Assembly: GCF_019793435.1 (NCBI RefSeq)
Contig: NZ_JAILYH010000022.1
Coordinates: 1-64,000, forward strand
Length of the DNA: 64,000 bases
Origin: Rhizobium redzepovicii
GTDB lineage: Bacteria; Pseudomonadota; Alphaproteobacteria; Rhizobiales; Rhizobiaceae
Reading direction: 5' to 3'
In this document: in pieces, positions 54,067 through 63,104 of the stretch
Layout of the letters: every line of letters starts with the position of its first letter
How positions within the stretch are numbered: the first letter of the stretch is position 1
Program-made: the position numbers and the translations under genes
The notes under the pieces: model-generated
Database searches by the model: none
What the model saw: only the letters and a program-made list of their open reading frames with translations
Told to the model about the DNA's origin: nothing

Positions 54067-54624
54067 CTATCGGCTTTTCATGCAATCGAGCCGTGCTTTT
54101 TCCAGAAGATTAAAAACTTGCCGCACGCTGTCGATTCCCAGAAGCTGAGGGTCTCTTGACAGGCTGGGCGTCCAGACGCCTGCCGTTTTGTATCGCTGAA
54201 AAGAAGACGTGCCGAATGTGATCGTCCCCCTACCGAAACTGCCCTCTTCGAGATTGATCGACGGCAGCAGGTCGAGTTGGGTGGCAGAGAAATTCGGAAG
54301 GAGACCGCTTCTGCGAATGATGACGCGCCGGTCGGTCAGGGCGTATTCGGTACGCGCCCGCACGGCCGCATCGACGACAAAGCGTGCCGCGATCAGGTAA
54401 AGGCCTATCAGAACGAACGGGATACCCCATAGGCGCATGAAAACCGGCGTTCCCGGCGTGGTCAATACGCTGGTCTCCCAAAAGAGAGCGAAGCCGCCCC
54501 AAAAAAGAGAGAAGGGAACGAGGGCGAAATCCCACATTGTCAGACGAAATCCCTGTGCTGGACGCCCCGACCAAAGAAGTTTTTCGCCTGGCAGAAAATA
54601 GCTATGAATATCGCTGTTGCTCAT
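54067..54624 (-). CDS. Membrane protein with PH-like domain
   Basis: A 185-residue protein with two hydrophobic helices (about 28-48 and 62-84), followed by a bacterial PH-like domain (YALTDRRVIIRRSGLLPNFSATQLDLLPSINLEEGSFGRGTITFG). The pattern EKLLWSGRPAQGF at the N-terminus is common in such membrane-associated PH proteins. The start is ATG 54624; a TTG six codons earlier is closer to a GAGAGG site. Function unknown. Confidence 0.75.
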   Translation of the reverse strand: MSNSDIHSYFLPGEKLLWSGRPAQGFRLTMWDFALVPFSLFWGGFALFWETSVLTTPGTPVFMRLWGIPFVLIGLYLIAARFVVDAAVRARTEYALTDRRVIIRRSGLLPNFSATQLDLLPSINLEEGSFGRGTITFGTSSFQRYKTAGVWTPSLSRDPQLLGIDSVRQVFNLLEKARLDCMKSR

Positions 54625-54651
54625 ATTATCGCAGCCTCTCAAAATGCCGTT

Positions 54652-55116
54652 TTATCGGGCATAGCCCACGGGTATCGCCATTCCCTGTTTCAACTCCTCC
54701 ATCGAGATCGACGCCGAGACGTCGAAGAGTTCCAGCTTGCGCACGATCTGCTTATAAATGACATCGTAATGCTCGACGCGCGGCAGCACGATCTTCAGGA
54801 TGTAATCGTGGTTGCCGGTCAGCCGGTGCGCTTCGACGATCTCGGGGATGTCGCTGATGATCCTGCGGAAGGTTTCCGTCCATTCGTCGGAATGGTGTGC
54901 CGTCTTGACGAGCGCGAAGACCGTCGTCGGCACGCCCATCCTTTCCCGGTCGAGCACGATGATGCGCCGAAGGATATGGCCGCTTTCCTCCAGCCGCTGA
55001 ATGCGGCGCGAGCAGGCCGAGACCGATAGCGCCACGTATTCGGCCAGATCGGTCACGGATATGCCTGCATCTTTCTGCAGCGTGTCGAGAATGCGTCTGT
55101 CACGATCATCAAGCAT
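54652..55116 (-). CDS. Lrp/AsnC family regulator
   Basis: A 154-residue Lrp-type regulator. The N-terminal HTH reads LDDRDRRILDTLQKDAGISVTDLAEYVALSVSACSRRIQRLEESGHI, and the C-terminal RAM ligand domain has AHRLTGNHDYILKIVLPRVEHYD. ATG 55116 follows AAGG; the in-frame upstream extension is not protein-like. It is divergent from an aspartate/glutamate racemase gene 155 bp away, which is its probable target, with an amino acid as effector. Confidence 0.92.
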   Translation of the reverse strand: MLDDRDRRILDTLQKDAGISVTDLAEYVALSVSACSRRIQRLEESGHILRRIIVLDRERMGVPTTVFALVKTAHHSDEWTETFRRIISDIPEIVEAHRLTGNHDYILKIVLPRVEHYDVIYKQIVRKLELFDVSASISMEELKQGMAIPVGYAR

Positions 55117-55271
55117 GTGCCTTAAGGAAATCCTCCGCCCGATTTTTGCACGGTTTTTAAAAACTGCGCAAAACCATAGCAGATATTTGATATGGAAGAC
55201 AAACAACGCAAACACACCGCGCGAGCATTGCGGCATCATTTTCAAAACTCGCAGCATGGGAGCATGAAGAG

Positions 55272-55991
55272 ATGAAAACGATCGGCCTGATCGGCGGCAT
55301 GAGTTTCGAAAGTTCGGCGGTCTATTATCGGCTCGTCAACGAGATGGTGCGCGCCCGCAAAGGCGGCCTTGCCTCGGCCGAGCTCATTCTGCATTCGGTC
55401 AATTTCGAGGAGATCGTCGCACTCCAGAAGGCAGGCGACTGGGCTGGCGCAGCTCGCCGCCTCGGCGAGGTGGCAGCGCGTCTTGAGGCCGCGGGCGCCG
55501 GCTGTATCCTCATCTGCACCAACACCATGCACCTGATTGCCGATGAGGTCGCCGGCAAGATCTCCGCGCCGCTGATCCACATCATCGACGAGACGGCGAA
55601 ATCGCTGCATGCGGCCGGCCGTAAGCGTCCGCTGCTGCTTGCCACCCGCTACACGATGGAGCACGGATTCTATACCGACCGGATGAAGAGCCTCGGTCTC
55701 GATATCATGGTGCCCGACGCCGCCGACCGCACCACTGTGCACGACATCATTTTCAACGAGCTTTGCGCCGGCAGGGTGCACGACAGTTCGCGCGAAAAAC
55801 TGATCGATATCATCGACCGCGCCGCAGAGCACGGCGCCGACAGCATCATCCTCGGCTGCACCGAGATCTGCCTGATCCTTGATCCCACCCGCCTGCCGCT
55901 CCCGGGCTTCGACACCACGTCGATCCATGCCCATGCGGCGGTGGATTTCGCTCTCGGCGACGACGAAGCGGAAACGGAAGAAGCTGCGTGA
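55272..55991 (+). CDS. Aspartate/glutamate racemase family protein
   Basis: A 239-residue cofactor-independent racemase. Two catalytic Cys are in place: ILICTNTMH and ILGCTEICL. The opening IGLIGGMSFESSAVYYRLVNE is typical of YgeA-like broad-range amino acid racemases. The C-terminal 15 residues are acidic and outside the domain. AGAGATG-type purine-rich sequence precedes the ATG. Control by the divergent Lrp protein is likely. Confidence 0.9.
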   Translation: MKTIGLIGGMSFESSAVYYRLVNEMVRARKGGLASAELILHSVNFEEIVALQKAGDWAGAARRLGEVAARLEAAGAGCILICTNTMHLIADEVAGKISAPLIHIIDETAKSLHAAGRKRPLLLATRYTMEHGFYTDRMKSLGLDIMVPDAADRTTVHDIIFNELCAGRVHDSSREKLIDIIDRAAEHGADSIILGCTEICLILDPTRLPLPGFDTTSIHAHAAVDFALGDDEAETEEAA

Positions 55992-56002
55992 GTACGCTAC
56001 AG

Positions 56003-56025
56003 TTTAGTTGACTCAGTCCACTAAA
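56003..56025. promoter_or_regulatory. MarR-type operator candidate
   Basis: A 23-bp palindrome, TTTAGT-x-GACT-x-AGTC-x-ACTAAA, with one mismatched pair outside the centre. It lies 200 bp before the MarR-GNAT gene, and an AT-rich promoter-like ATATATAACG follows. Autoregulation is inferred. Confidence 0.55.
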
Positions 56026-56225
56026 TATATAACGAATGTCTTCGTTTGAAGGCCTCGGTCTCATCGACGAGCCTAGCTTACTTACGCGCCGTCATCCTCG
56101 ACCTTGTGCAGAGGATCTGCTACCCATCGACCGGAAGCAGATGCTTGGAACAAGCCCGAGCATGACGAATGGTGAGTGGCCGGCCTTGTCGGCAAGTCCG
56201 AGGTCTCCATTGGGAGGCCTTTGCC

Positions 56226-57143
56226 ATGTCCGATACCGCTCTCATCGAAACCGCCCGCGATTTCAACCGCTTCTACACGAACTTCCTCGGCCTCTTGAAC
56301 AAGGCCTATCTCGACTCCCCCTTCACGCTGACGGATGCCCGCATTCTCTTCGAGATCGGATCGCATGACGGCATCAGCGCCGCAGCCCTTGTCCGCGACC
56401 TGCATCTCGACCCTGCCTATCTCAGCCGCATTCTCAAGCGCTTTCGCGCCGAAGGGCTAATCGAGACCAGTCCAGATCCGGCCGACCTGCGCAGCCAGAT
56501 CATCGATGTCACCGATCGGGGACGCGCGCAGTTCGAGGAACTCGGCCGGCGCGCCAATGCCCAGATCGCCGCCCGATTCGACAATCTGGCGATCGGCGAA
56601 CCGCAAGCCATCGTCTCGGCCATGGACACGATCCGCGCCCTGCTCGACCCGGCAGCCAAGCCCGCCCCCGCTGTCATCCGCGCCCACCGCGCCGGCGATA
56701 TCGGTTGGATCGTTCAGAGCCAGAGCCGCTTCTACGCCGAGGAATATGGCTGGGACCTACGCTTCGAGGCGCTGGTCGCCGAGGTCGCCGGCAAATTCCT
56801 CGCCAATTTCGATCCCGCCAACGAATATTGCTGGATTGCCGAACGCGGCGGCGTCAATGTCGGCTCGGTCCTCGTCACCAATGGCGGCGATGGCATCGCC
56901 AAGCTGCGGCTGCTCTATGTCGACAAGTCGGCCCGCGGCCTCGGGCTCGGCAAGCTGCTGGTCGACGAATGCATCCGCTTTTGCAGGCAGAAAGGCTACC
57001 GCGAACTTCAGCTCTGGACCAATGACATGCTGGAGACCGCCCGCGCCATCTACGTCAAATCAGGCTTCCGCCTTGTCTCCGAAGAGAGACATCGCATGTT
57101 CGGCCCCGAAGCGAATGGCCAAAACTGGGTTCTCACCCTCTGA
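56226..57143 (+). CDS. MarR-GNAT fusion: regulator with acetyltransferase domain
   Basis: A 305-residue two-domain protein. Residues 1-140 form a MarR winged helix (LTDARILFEIGSHDGISAAALVRDLHLDPAYLSRILKRFRAEGLIETSPDPADLRSQIIDVT). Residues 150-305 form a GNAT acetyltransferase with the acetyl-CoA loop ARGLGLGKLLVDECIRFC and the late ARAIYVKSGFRLV. Such fusions may acetylate a small ligand or protein while controlling DNA. GGGAGG precedes ATG 56226. Confidence 0.92.
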   Translation: MSDTALIETARDFNRFYTNFLGLLNKAYLDSPFTLTDARILFEIGSHDGISAAALVRDLHLDPAYLSRILKRFRAEGLIETSPDPADLRSQIIDVTDRGRAQFEELGRRANAQIAARFDNLAIGEPQAIVSAMDTIRALLDPAAKPAPAVIRAHRAGDIGWIVQSQSRFYAEEYGWDLRFEALVAEVAGKFLANFDPANEYCWIAERGGVNVGSVLVTNGGDGIAKLRLLYVDKSARGLGLGKLLVDECIRFCRQKGYRELQLWTNDMLETARAIYVKSGFRLVSEERHRMFGPEANGQNWVLTL

Positions 57144-57173
57144 ATCACTGCGTCGCAAAATTTCGCTTGATTT

Positions 57174-57189
57174 GGAAACGTTCATTTCC
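57174..57189. promoter_or_regulatory. TetR operator candidate
   Basis: GGAAACGTTCATTTCC is an imperfect palindrome (GGAAA/TTTCC arms) 14 bp before the TetR start, positioned for autorepression. Confidence 0.5.
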
Positions 57190-57202
57190 TAATTAGGCGT
57201 AC

Positions 57203-57820
57203 ATGAATGCAACGACACTCCAACTGAAAACCCGCAGTCGCGGCCGTCCGCGGGAATTCGACGCCGAGGCGGCACTCGACGCGGCGCTGCGTGTCTTTTC
57301 CGAGCGCGGCTACCATGCCGCCTCGATCAGCGAACTGACCGAAGCCATGGGGCTTGCCGCCGGCAGTGTCTACAAGGCCTTCGGCGATAAGCGCGGCATC
57401 TTCCTCGCCGCCTTCGACCGCTACCGTGCCGTGCGTCGCGGCCTGCTCGATGCCAAGCTGGCACGTGCAGAGACCGGCCGCGACAAGCTCCATGCGCTCA
57501 TCACCTTCTTTGCCGGCTCTTCCCACGGTGAAATCGGCAGGCAGGGCTGCCTCGTCGTCGGCAGCGCCGGCGATCTCGCCCTCTTCGACGAAGAGGCGGC
57601 TGAGCGCGTCGCCACCGCCTTCATCACCGACGAAACGCTTCTCGCCGACCTCATTCGCCTCGGCCAGTCCGACGGCTCGATTTCGGCGGATATCGATGTA
57701 TCGGCTGTGGCACTTGCGCTTCTCTGCCTCACCAAGGGCATGCGCGTCATCGGCAAGACGGAACGCAGTGGCGAAGAAATGGCCGCGGCTGCCGAAGCCG
57801 CGATGAAGCTGGTGACCTGA
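57203..57820 (+). CDS. TetR family transcriptional regulator
   Basis: A 205-residue repressor. The HTH region is RPREFDAEAALDAALRVFSERGYHAASISELTEAMGLAAGSVYKAFGDKRGIFLAAF. The C-terminal ligand domain has GRQGCLVVGSAGDL, a pattern of the YcdC/AcrR-like subgroup that often carries a Cys. It is followed 104 bp later by an MFS exporter in the same direction, the likely target. A palindrome before its start suggests autoregulation. Confidence 0.9.
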   Translation: MNATTLQLKTRSRGRPREFDAEAALDAALRVFSERGYHAASISELTEAMGLAAGSVYKAFGDKRGIFLAAFDRYRAVRRGLLDAKLARAETGRDKLHALITFFAGSSHGEIGRQGCLVVGSAGDLALFDEEAAERVATAFITDETLLADLIRLGQSDGSISADIDVSAVALALLCLTKGMRVIGKTERSGEEMAAAAEAAMKLVT

Positions 57821-57923
57821 CTTCCGCCCAGGGGAATGCCTGCATTCCCCTGCGCGCCCGGAAACGGGTGGCCGCCGGCAGACCGATTTGCGATTAATCC
57901 ATTCAATCATACCGGAGTTTCTG

Positions 57924-59132
57924 ATGAGCATTTCAGCCACCGCGCCGGATAAGGCCATTCCACGGGCGCTATCCCCCTGGCTCACCTTTCTTTTTGCCGC
58001 CGCCTGCGGTCTGGTGGCCGCCAATCTCTACTACGGCCAGCCGCTTGCCGGTCCGATCAGCGCCGAGCTCGGTTTCACGCCTGCCGCAACCGGCCTGATC
58101 GTCACGCTGACGCAGATCGGCTACGGCCTCGGCCTGCTGCTGATCGTGCCACTCGGTGACCTCACGGAGAACCGCCGGCTTGTGCTGCTGCTGGTTGCCG
58201 TCTCCGCTGTTGCGCTGATCGGTGCGGCCCTGGCTTCGACACCCACAGCCTTCCTCGTCGCCTCGCTCTGCATCGGCCTTTCATCGGTCGCCGTTCAGGT
58301 CCTGGTTCCCTTTGCCGCCAACATGGCGCCCGACGCGACACGCGGACAGGTCGTCGGCAACGTCATGAGTGGCCTGCTCTGCGGCATCATGCTGGCCCGC
58401 CCCTTCGCAAGCTTCGTCGCCGAGGCCTCGTCCTGGCATGTGGTCTATTATGTCACCGCAGCGCTGATGATCGTGCTCGCAGTCATCCTGCGCGCCAACC
58501 TGCCGGTGCGCGTGCCGAAGACGAAGCTGCGCTACGGCGAGTTGCTGGCTTCCATGGGCCACTTGGCGCTGACCTCACGCGTGCTGCAGCGCCGGGCGCT
58601 TTATCAGGCCGGCATGTTCGGCGCCTTCAGCCTGTTCTGGACGACGACACCGCTGCTGCTCGCAAGCCCGGCCTTCGGCCTGACGCAAAACGGCATCGCC
58701 CTCTTTGCGCTTGCCGGCGCTGCCGGCGCCGTTGCCTCGCCGATTGCCGGCCGGCTTGCCGATCGCGGCATGACGAAAATTGCCTCGACGCTTGCCATGC
58801 TGCTCGGCATGGCTTCCTTCCTGATCAGCCATTTCGCCGCGGACGGCTCGCTGACCGCCCTGATCCTACTGACTGTGGCGGCGATCATGCTCGATTTCGG
58901 GGTGACGACCAATCTCGTCTGCGGCCAGCGTGCCATCTATGGCTTGAACCCGGAACATCGCAGCCGGCTGAACGGCCTGTTCATGGCCACCTTCTTCGCC
59001 GGCGGCGCGCTCGGCTCGGCGCTCGGCGGCTGGGCCTATGCGACCGGCGGCTGGACGATGACCGCCTGGATCGGCTTCGCCTTCCCGGCGCTTGCTTTCC
59101 TGCTGTTCCTCACGGAACGGCGCGACAGGTAA
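57924..59132 (+). CDS. MFS transporter
   Basis: A 402-residue major facilitator with twelve predicted helices, of the YgaY/sugar-efflux DHA1-like group. The loop 2-3 motif reads IVPLGDLTENRRLVLL, and NLYYGQPLAGPI lies after helix 1. The second half has GRLADRGMTK. ATG 57924 follows CCGGAG. It most likely exports a drug or metabolite and is controlled by the TetR protein just upstream. Confidence 0.9.
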   Translation: MSISATAPDKAIPRALSPWLTFLFAAACGLVAANLYYGQPLAGPISAELGFTPAATGLIVTLTQIGYGLGLLLIVPLGDLTENRRLVLLLVAVSAVALIGAALASTPTAFLVASLCIGLSSVAVQVLVPFAANMAPDATRGQVVGNVMSGLLCGIMLARPFASFVAEASSWHVVYYVTAALMIVLAVILRANLPVRVPKTKLRYGELLASMGHLALTSRVLQRRALYQAGMFGAFSLFWTTTPLLLASPAFGLTQNGIALFALAGAAGAVASPIAGRLADRGMTKIASTLAMLLGMASFLISHFAADGSLTALILLTVAAIMLDFGVTTNLVCGQRAIYGLNPEHRSRLNGLFMATFFAGGALGSALGGWAYATGGWTMTAWIGFAFPALAFLLFLTERRDR

Positions 59133-59141
59133 GCTGACCTG

Positions 59142-59183
59142 ACGCATAATCCCGAAAATCGGAGTCGATCTCAGGATGATACG
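59142..59183. repeat. Short intergenic repeat, copy 3
   Basis: ACGCATAATCCCGAAAATCGG followed by AGTCGATC and AGGATGAT resembles the repeat at 16.2 kb. It sits between the MFS gene and the DUF6429 gene. Confidence 0.55.
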
Positions 59184-59239
59184 TGAGTTAAAGTACGAGG
59201 ACGACAGGGTTTTCTCGTTCTTACAGGGATGCTTCCGGC

Positions 59240-59470
59240 ATGCAAATGGATGAAGAAAAGATCGACGATGCCGTTCTCGCTTTGCTCTGGCTGACGCTGC
59301 ATGACGGCGATCGGGCCTGGAAAGGGTTCGACTGGGACGCGATGGATCGTTTGTACAAGAAGGGTCTGATTGCCAATCCCGCGGGCAAGGCCAAATCAGT
59401 TGTTCTGAGCGACGAAGGGTTGCAGCGGTCGGAGGAATTGTTCCGCGCTCTGTTTACGCGATCGACGTAA
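59240..59470 (+). CDS. DUF6429 family small protein
   Basis: A 76-residue protein matching DUF6429: IDDAVLALLWLTLHDGDRAWKGFDWDAMDRLYKKGLIANPAGKAKSVVLSDEGL. It is helical and looks like a small winged-helix-type module. The family is widespread, with members near phage and transposon genes as well as in plain chromosomal sites. Function unknown. Confidence 0.82.
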   Translation: MQMDEEKIDDAVLALLWLTLHDGDRAWKGFDWDAMDRLYKKGLIANPAGKAKSVVLSDEGLQRSEELFRALFTRST

Positions 59471-59486
59471 AAGAGGCCCTCACCCC

Positions 59487-59903
59487 TTAACCATCGGCGG
59501 AATCGAAATGTGAGCGGGCGGCTCGCACCGCATCATGGTTGGCTTCCGCCCAGTTCAACAGCTGCGACAGCGGCTGGTAGAGCGAGCGGCCCAGTTCGGT
59601 CATCGAATATTCGACGCTCGGCGGTTTGGTCGGGAAGACCTCACGAGCGATATAACCGTCCCTTTGCAGATCACGCAGCGTCTGTGTCAGCATGCGCTGC
59701 GAAATATCGGGCAGCATCCGCCGCAACTCACCGAACCGACGGGGCTCCGCCGCCAGCACTTCGAGCAGCAGCGTCGACCATTTTCCGCCGATCTGCTGCA
59801 TCATGTCCCTGACCGGGCAGTTGGAAAAATCAAGGCTGGCAAGATCGATCTTGCGCCGCGCCCCCGGCATCCTGTTTTTCAGACTGACGACCGCGCCGCT
59901 CAT
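59487..59903 (-). CDS. HxlR family regulator, YtfH/QorR-like
   Basis: A 138-residue winged-helix protein with the HxlR signature: CPVRDMMQQIGGKWSTLLLEVLAAEPRRFGELRRMLPDISQRMLTQTLRDLQRDGYI. The Cys of NCPVRD is at the redox-sensing position of this group. It is divergent from a quinone oxidoreductase-type gene, matching the E. coli ytfH/ytfG layout and similar quinone-responsive pairs, so it probably represses that gene. Confidence 0.9.
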   Translation of the reverse strand: MSGAVVSLKNRMPGARRKIDLASLDFSNCPVRDMMQQIGGKWSTLLLEVLAAEPRRFGELRRMLPDISQRMLTQTLRDLQRDGYIAREVFPTKPPSVEYSMTELGRSLYQPLSQLLNWAEANHDAVRAARSHFDSADG

Positions 59904-60026
59904 GAGCTGGTTCCCTTTTGGTAACGTAGAGCCGAAAAACTGCCTCCTTTACACCGCCAAGTCAATTCCTATTCTAGTGCTGCTCTCTTTTTGAGACTAC
60001 CTATCGAGCATAGAAGGAACCGACTT

Positions 60027-60914
60027 ATGAGCGAAACCATCCTGGTCACCGGCGCCGCCGGACAGCTCGGCCAGCGCATCATCCATCACCTCATCGAGAC
60101 CTATAAGGTCGCCCCCGGCCAGATCATCGCGGCGACGCGCAACCCGGAAAAGCTCGCCGAACTCGCAAACAGGGGCGTTATCACCCGCAAGGCCGATTTC
60201 GATGACGCGGCAGGCCTCGAGAAGGCGTTCGCCGGCGTCGACCGCCTGCTGATCATCAGCACCGATGCGCTGGATACCCCCGGCAAACGCCTCGCCCAGC
60301 ACAAGGCGGCCGTTGCCGCTGCCGCCAAGGCTGGCGTCAAGCACATCGCCTATACCTCGATGCCGGCGCCGGACGATTCGCTCGTCACCTTCGCGCCTGA
60401 TCATCTCGGCAGCGAAAACGCCATCAAGGCGAGCGGCCTCGCCTACACGATCATCCGCGACGCCTGGTATCACGACAATTACCTGCACAGCATGCCGCAC
60501 AACCTGCAGGGCGGCAAATGGTACAGCGCCACGGGCGACGGCAAGGTCTCGACGATCTCGCGTGACGACTGCGCCCTGGCGATCGCCGCCGTCCTTGCCT
60601 CCGGCACATCGGACAGCGCCACCTACACGCTGACCGGTGCGGTGTCTCTCGACAACCGCCAGATCGCCGGCATCGCCGCCGAAGCCGCCGGCAAGCCACT
60701 CGAAGTGGTCGACGTCAATGACGAACAGCTCGGTCAGGGCATGCGCGGTGCCGGCCTCCCCGGCTTCGTCGCCGACATGCTGGTGTCGGCCGACGCCAAC
60801 ATCCGCGCCGGTAAGTTCGACATCGTCACCGAGGATTTCACCAAGCTGACGGGCAAACGGCCGCAATCGCTGAAGGATTTCTTCGTGGCGCATAAGGCTG
60901 CTTTGACGGCTTGA
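60027..60914 (+). CDS. qorB: NmrA/QorB-like NAD(P)H quinone oxidoreductase
   Basis: A 295-residue atypical short-chain dehydrogenase of the QorB (YtfG) type. NADPH site: ILVTGAAGQLGQRIIHHL at the N-terminus; then AATRNPEKL, VDRLLIISTDAL and AYTSMPAPDDSLVTFAPDHLGSENAI, typical of QorB. It reduces quinones. The start at 60027 (MSETILVTG) follows AGAAGGAACC. Regulation by the divergent HxlR protein is inferred. Confidence 0.88.
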   Translation: MSETILVTGAAGQLGQRIIHHLIETYKVAPGQIIAATRNPEKLAELANRGVITRKADFDDAAGLEKAFAGVDRLLIISTDALDTPGKRLAQHKAAVAAAAKAGVKHIAYTSMPAPDDSLVTFAPDHLGSENAIKASGLAYTIIRDAWYHDNYLHSMPHNLQGGKWYSATGDGKVSTISRDDCALAIAAVLASGTSDSATYTLTGAVSLDNRQIAGIAAEAAGKPLEVVDVNDEQLGQGMRGAGLPGFVADMLVSADANIRAGKFDIVTEDFTKLTGKRPQSLKDFFVAHKAALTA

Positions 60915-61020
60915 GACCGAGGCTTGCCCCCTTCCTCGGATTTCACCTGAGGACGGGGGCACGGCATGCTTGATCCTTGAGTGGAAGAAGCTCCTCATTG
61001 CAGAGGAGTCATTCACGGCG

Positions 61021-61120
61021 GGACGTGCCGTGGCTGGATTCCTGTGACAAGCACAGGAATCCAGCGCGCCCAAGTCCTTGGGCGCAGGGCACTCTTCCCT
61101 CGCGGCAAATTGAGTGAGTC
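61021..61120. repeat. RIME-like repeat, copy 3
   Basis: A 33-bp palindrome, GCTGGATTCCTGTG-n5-CACAGGAATCCAGC (61033-61065), is followed by GCGCCCAAGTC, TGGGCGC and ATTGAGT, the same core as the copy at 5.3 kb. It fills the gap between convergent qorB and pdxJ. Confidence 0.75.
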
Positions 61121-61124
61121 GCGA

Positions 61125-61886
61125 TCAAACCTTCTGCCCACACGCCCTGCAGAACCGCCTGACCGTCTCGGCCATGCCATATTCCAGCGCATCGGCGGTC
61201 AGCCCATGGCCGATCGACACCTCGGCAAGCGCCGGAATGCGCTTCACCAGATCGGGCAGGTTTGCGACCGTCAGGTCGTGGCCGGCATTAACGGCAAGGC
61301 CGATCGCCAGCGCCGCATCCGCCGTCCGTCCGAGCGCTTCGAGAATCGGGGCCGCCCGTTCCGGCGCATCGTAACAGCCGCCATAGGGACCGGTATAAAG
61401 TTCGATCCGGTCGGCGGCGACGGCCTTGGCGATCTCGACGGCTTCAGCATCCCCGTCTCCGTCGGCAAACAGCGACACCCGGCATCCCATCGTCTTCAGC
61501 CGTGCGACGGCATCGGTCAGAAATGCCCGGTGCTTGCGGAAATCCCAGCCGTGATCCGAGGTCGCCTGCGCGGGATCGTCAGGCACCAGCGTCACCTGCT
61601 CGGGCGCGGCTCCGGCGCAGAGGTCAAAAAATTCCTCCGTGGGATAACCTTCGATGTTGAACTCGGCGTTCGGGAATTCGTCATCGATCAGATTGCGGAT
61701 CACGGGCAGGTCGGAAAAGCGAATGTGGCGCTGGTCGGGGCGCGGATGCACCGTCAGGCCGCTCGCTCCTGACGCAAGGGCGATTCGCCCCAGCGCTTCG
61801 ACGCTCGGCCAGGGCAGGTCGCGCCGGTTGCGCAGCATGGCGACGGCGTTGAGGTTCACGGAGAGCTTGGCGGGCATGGCTGGCAT
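61125..61886 (-). CDS. pdxJ: Pyridoxine 5'-phosphate synthase
   Basis: A 253-residue TIM-barrel enzyme that joins 3-amino-1-hydroxyacetone phosphate and deoxyxylulose 5-phosphate in vitamin B6 synthesis. Motifs: [76 protein letters not shown] and [11 protein letters not shown]. Many PdxJ proteins end near residue 240-250. Starts at ATG 61886 or ATG 61877 are both possible. Monocistronic. Confidence 0.95.
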   Translation of the reverse strand: MPAMPAKLSVNLNAVAMLRNRRDLPWPSVEALGRIALASGASGLTVHPRPDQRHIRFSDLPVIRNLIDDEFPNAEFNIEGYPTEEFFDLCAGAAPEQVTLVPDDPAQATSDHGWDFRKHRAFLTDAVARLKTMGCRVSLFADGDGDAEAVEIAKAVAADRIELYTGPYGGCYDAPERAAPILEALGRTADAALAIGLAVNAGHDLTVANLPDLVKRIPALAEVSIGHGLTADALEYGMAETVRRFCRACGQKV

Positions 61887-62332
61887 CCATCGGTCACGGA
61901 AACGGGATGCCCTGCTTTAAGCCAAGTGCTCTGCAATGGCCAACGAGATTCGCAGATGGATGCGATGCCGGACGTTGATGAAACCCAAGCATTTCAATCG
62001 AACATCGACGGCAAGCGTAGCGCAAACAGTAATTCCCGCTACCTTCCGAAGATGGCCGGATCATGCGGCAGCGCAGCACATGTTTTGCTGCAGCACAGAA
62101 GGCGTGCCGGCAAAATATGCCCTTACGTTGCTATCCCATTTAAAAGAGATTATTTTTAGCACTTATAAAAGAGATCGTTCACGCATAACGTGGACATTGT
62201 ATCGCGTAAACGTAGGCCGCGTACTGCTTCTTTCCCAATGACAAGAACGCCCAGAGGAAAACCCCACTCGCCGCGCCTGGGAAGCAACTGGCAAATCCGC
62301 ATGAGGTGCAACACGATGCCCTAGGAGGGTTC
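61887..62332. other. Intergenic region before the MerR-LuxR-type gene
   Basis: About 445 bp with no convincing ORF. The part at 62130-62200 is AT-rich, and a small palindrome CACG-CATAA-CGTG lies at 62180-62192, about 140 bp before the regulator start; it could be a promoter-linked operator. Confidence 0.4.
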
Positions 62333-63025
62333 ATGCCAGACGGTTCCAAACGCCTGTTTGCTGCCGCCGGTATCGCTTCGGAGGTCCGGTCGAAATACCG
62401 GTTTCTGCCTTCGGCCGCGCTGCCGCCGGATCTACCGGACGGTCCGGTGCCAATCGCCGATATGGCCAACGCATTCGGCGTTACGCACAGGACACTGCAT
62501 TTCTACGAAGAAAAGGGGTTGATTTCTGCCAATCGAATCGGGCTGATGCGGGTCTACGGCCAGGACGACGTGATGCGCATGGCTGTGATCACCGTCTGCC
62601 GCGAGACCGGCATGCCGATCGCCGTCATCCAGGAATTGATGGACGAGCTTCGCAAGGCCGATTCGCAGGAAAGGGCCGAAGCGATGTTCCGCGAGGCGCT
62701 GCAGGTGCGCAAGCGCGAGCTGACTGCAGAGATGTCGACGCTGCACCGCCAGCTCCAGCAGGTGGGCGACCTTCTGGATTACGACAACAGTGTCGAAGAG
62801 CCGCCGCTCAACGACAACCAGGACAGCGCAAGCCTGACCCCGCAGGAGCGGCGTTGCCTGGAACTGATGGCGGAGGGCTATTCCACCCAGCGAATCGCCC
62901 GGGCGCTCGATCTGAAGCATGATGAGACGAGGGATCTCGAAGCCGCAATCATCCTGAAATTCCGCGCCAACAACCGCTTCCAGGCGATCGCCAAGGCCGT
63001 TCTGCTCGGCATCGTGCAGGCATAA
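62333..63025 (+). CDS. MerR-type HTH fused to LuxR-type HTH
   Basis: A 230-residue regulator with DNA-binding motifs at both ends. Residues 35-105 are MerR-like (VPIADMANAFGVTHRTLHFYEEKGLISANRIGLMRVYGQDDVMRMAVI). A coiled coil runs about 115-150 (RKADSQERAEAMFREALQVRKRELTAEMSTLHRQLQQVGDLLD). Residues 165-225 resemble a GerE/LuxR HTH (LTPQERRCLELMAEGYSTQRIARALDLKHDETRDLEAAII). ATG 62333 follows AGGAGGG. No sensor Cys is evident, so the signal is unknown. Confidence 0.82.
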   Translation: MPDGSKRLFAAAGIASEVRSKYRFLPSAALPPDLPDGPVPIADMANAFGVTHRTLHFYEEKGLISANRIGLMRVYGQDDVMRMAVITVCRETGMPIAVIQELMDELRKADSQERAEAMFREALQVRKRELTAEMSTLHRQLQQVGDLLDYDNSVEEPPLNDNQDSASLTPQERRCLELMAEGYSTQRIARALDLKHDETRDLEAAIILKFRANNRFQAIAKAVLLGIVQA

Positions 63026-63104
63026 CCTTGAACGCCTGACTGCACCGCGGGCAAGCCTGGCCCACGCTCTCGACGGCCGCCACCGTCGCCTCCCGCCAAT
63101 CCTA

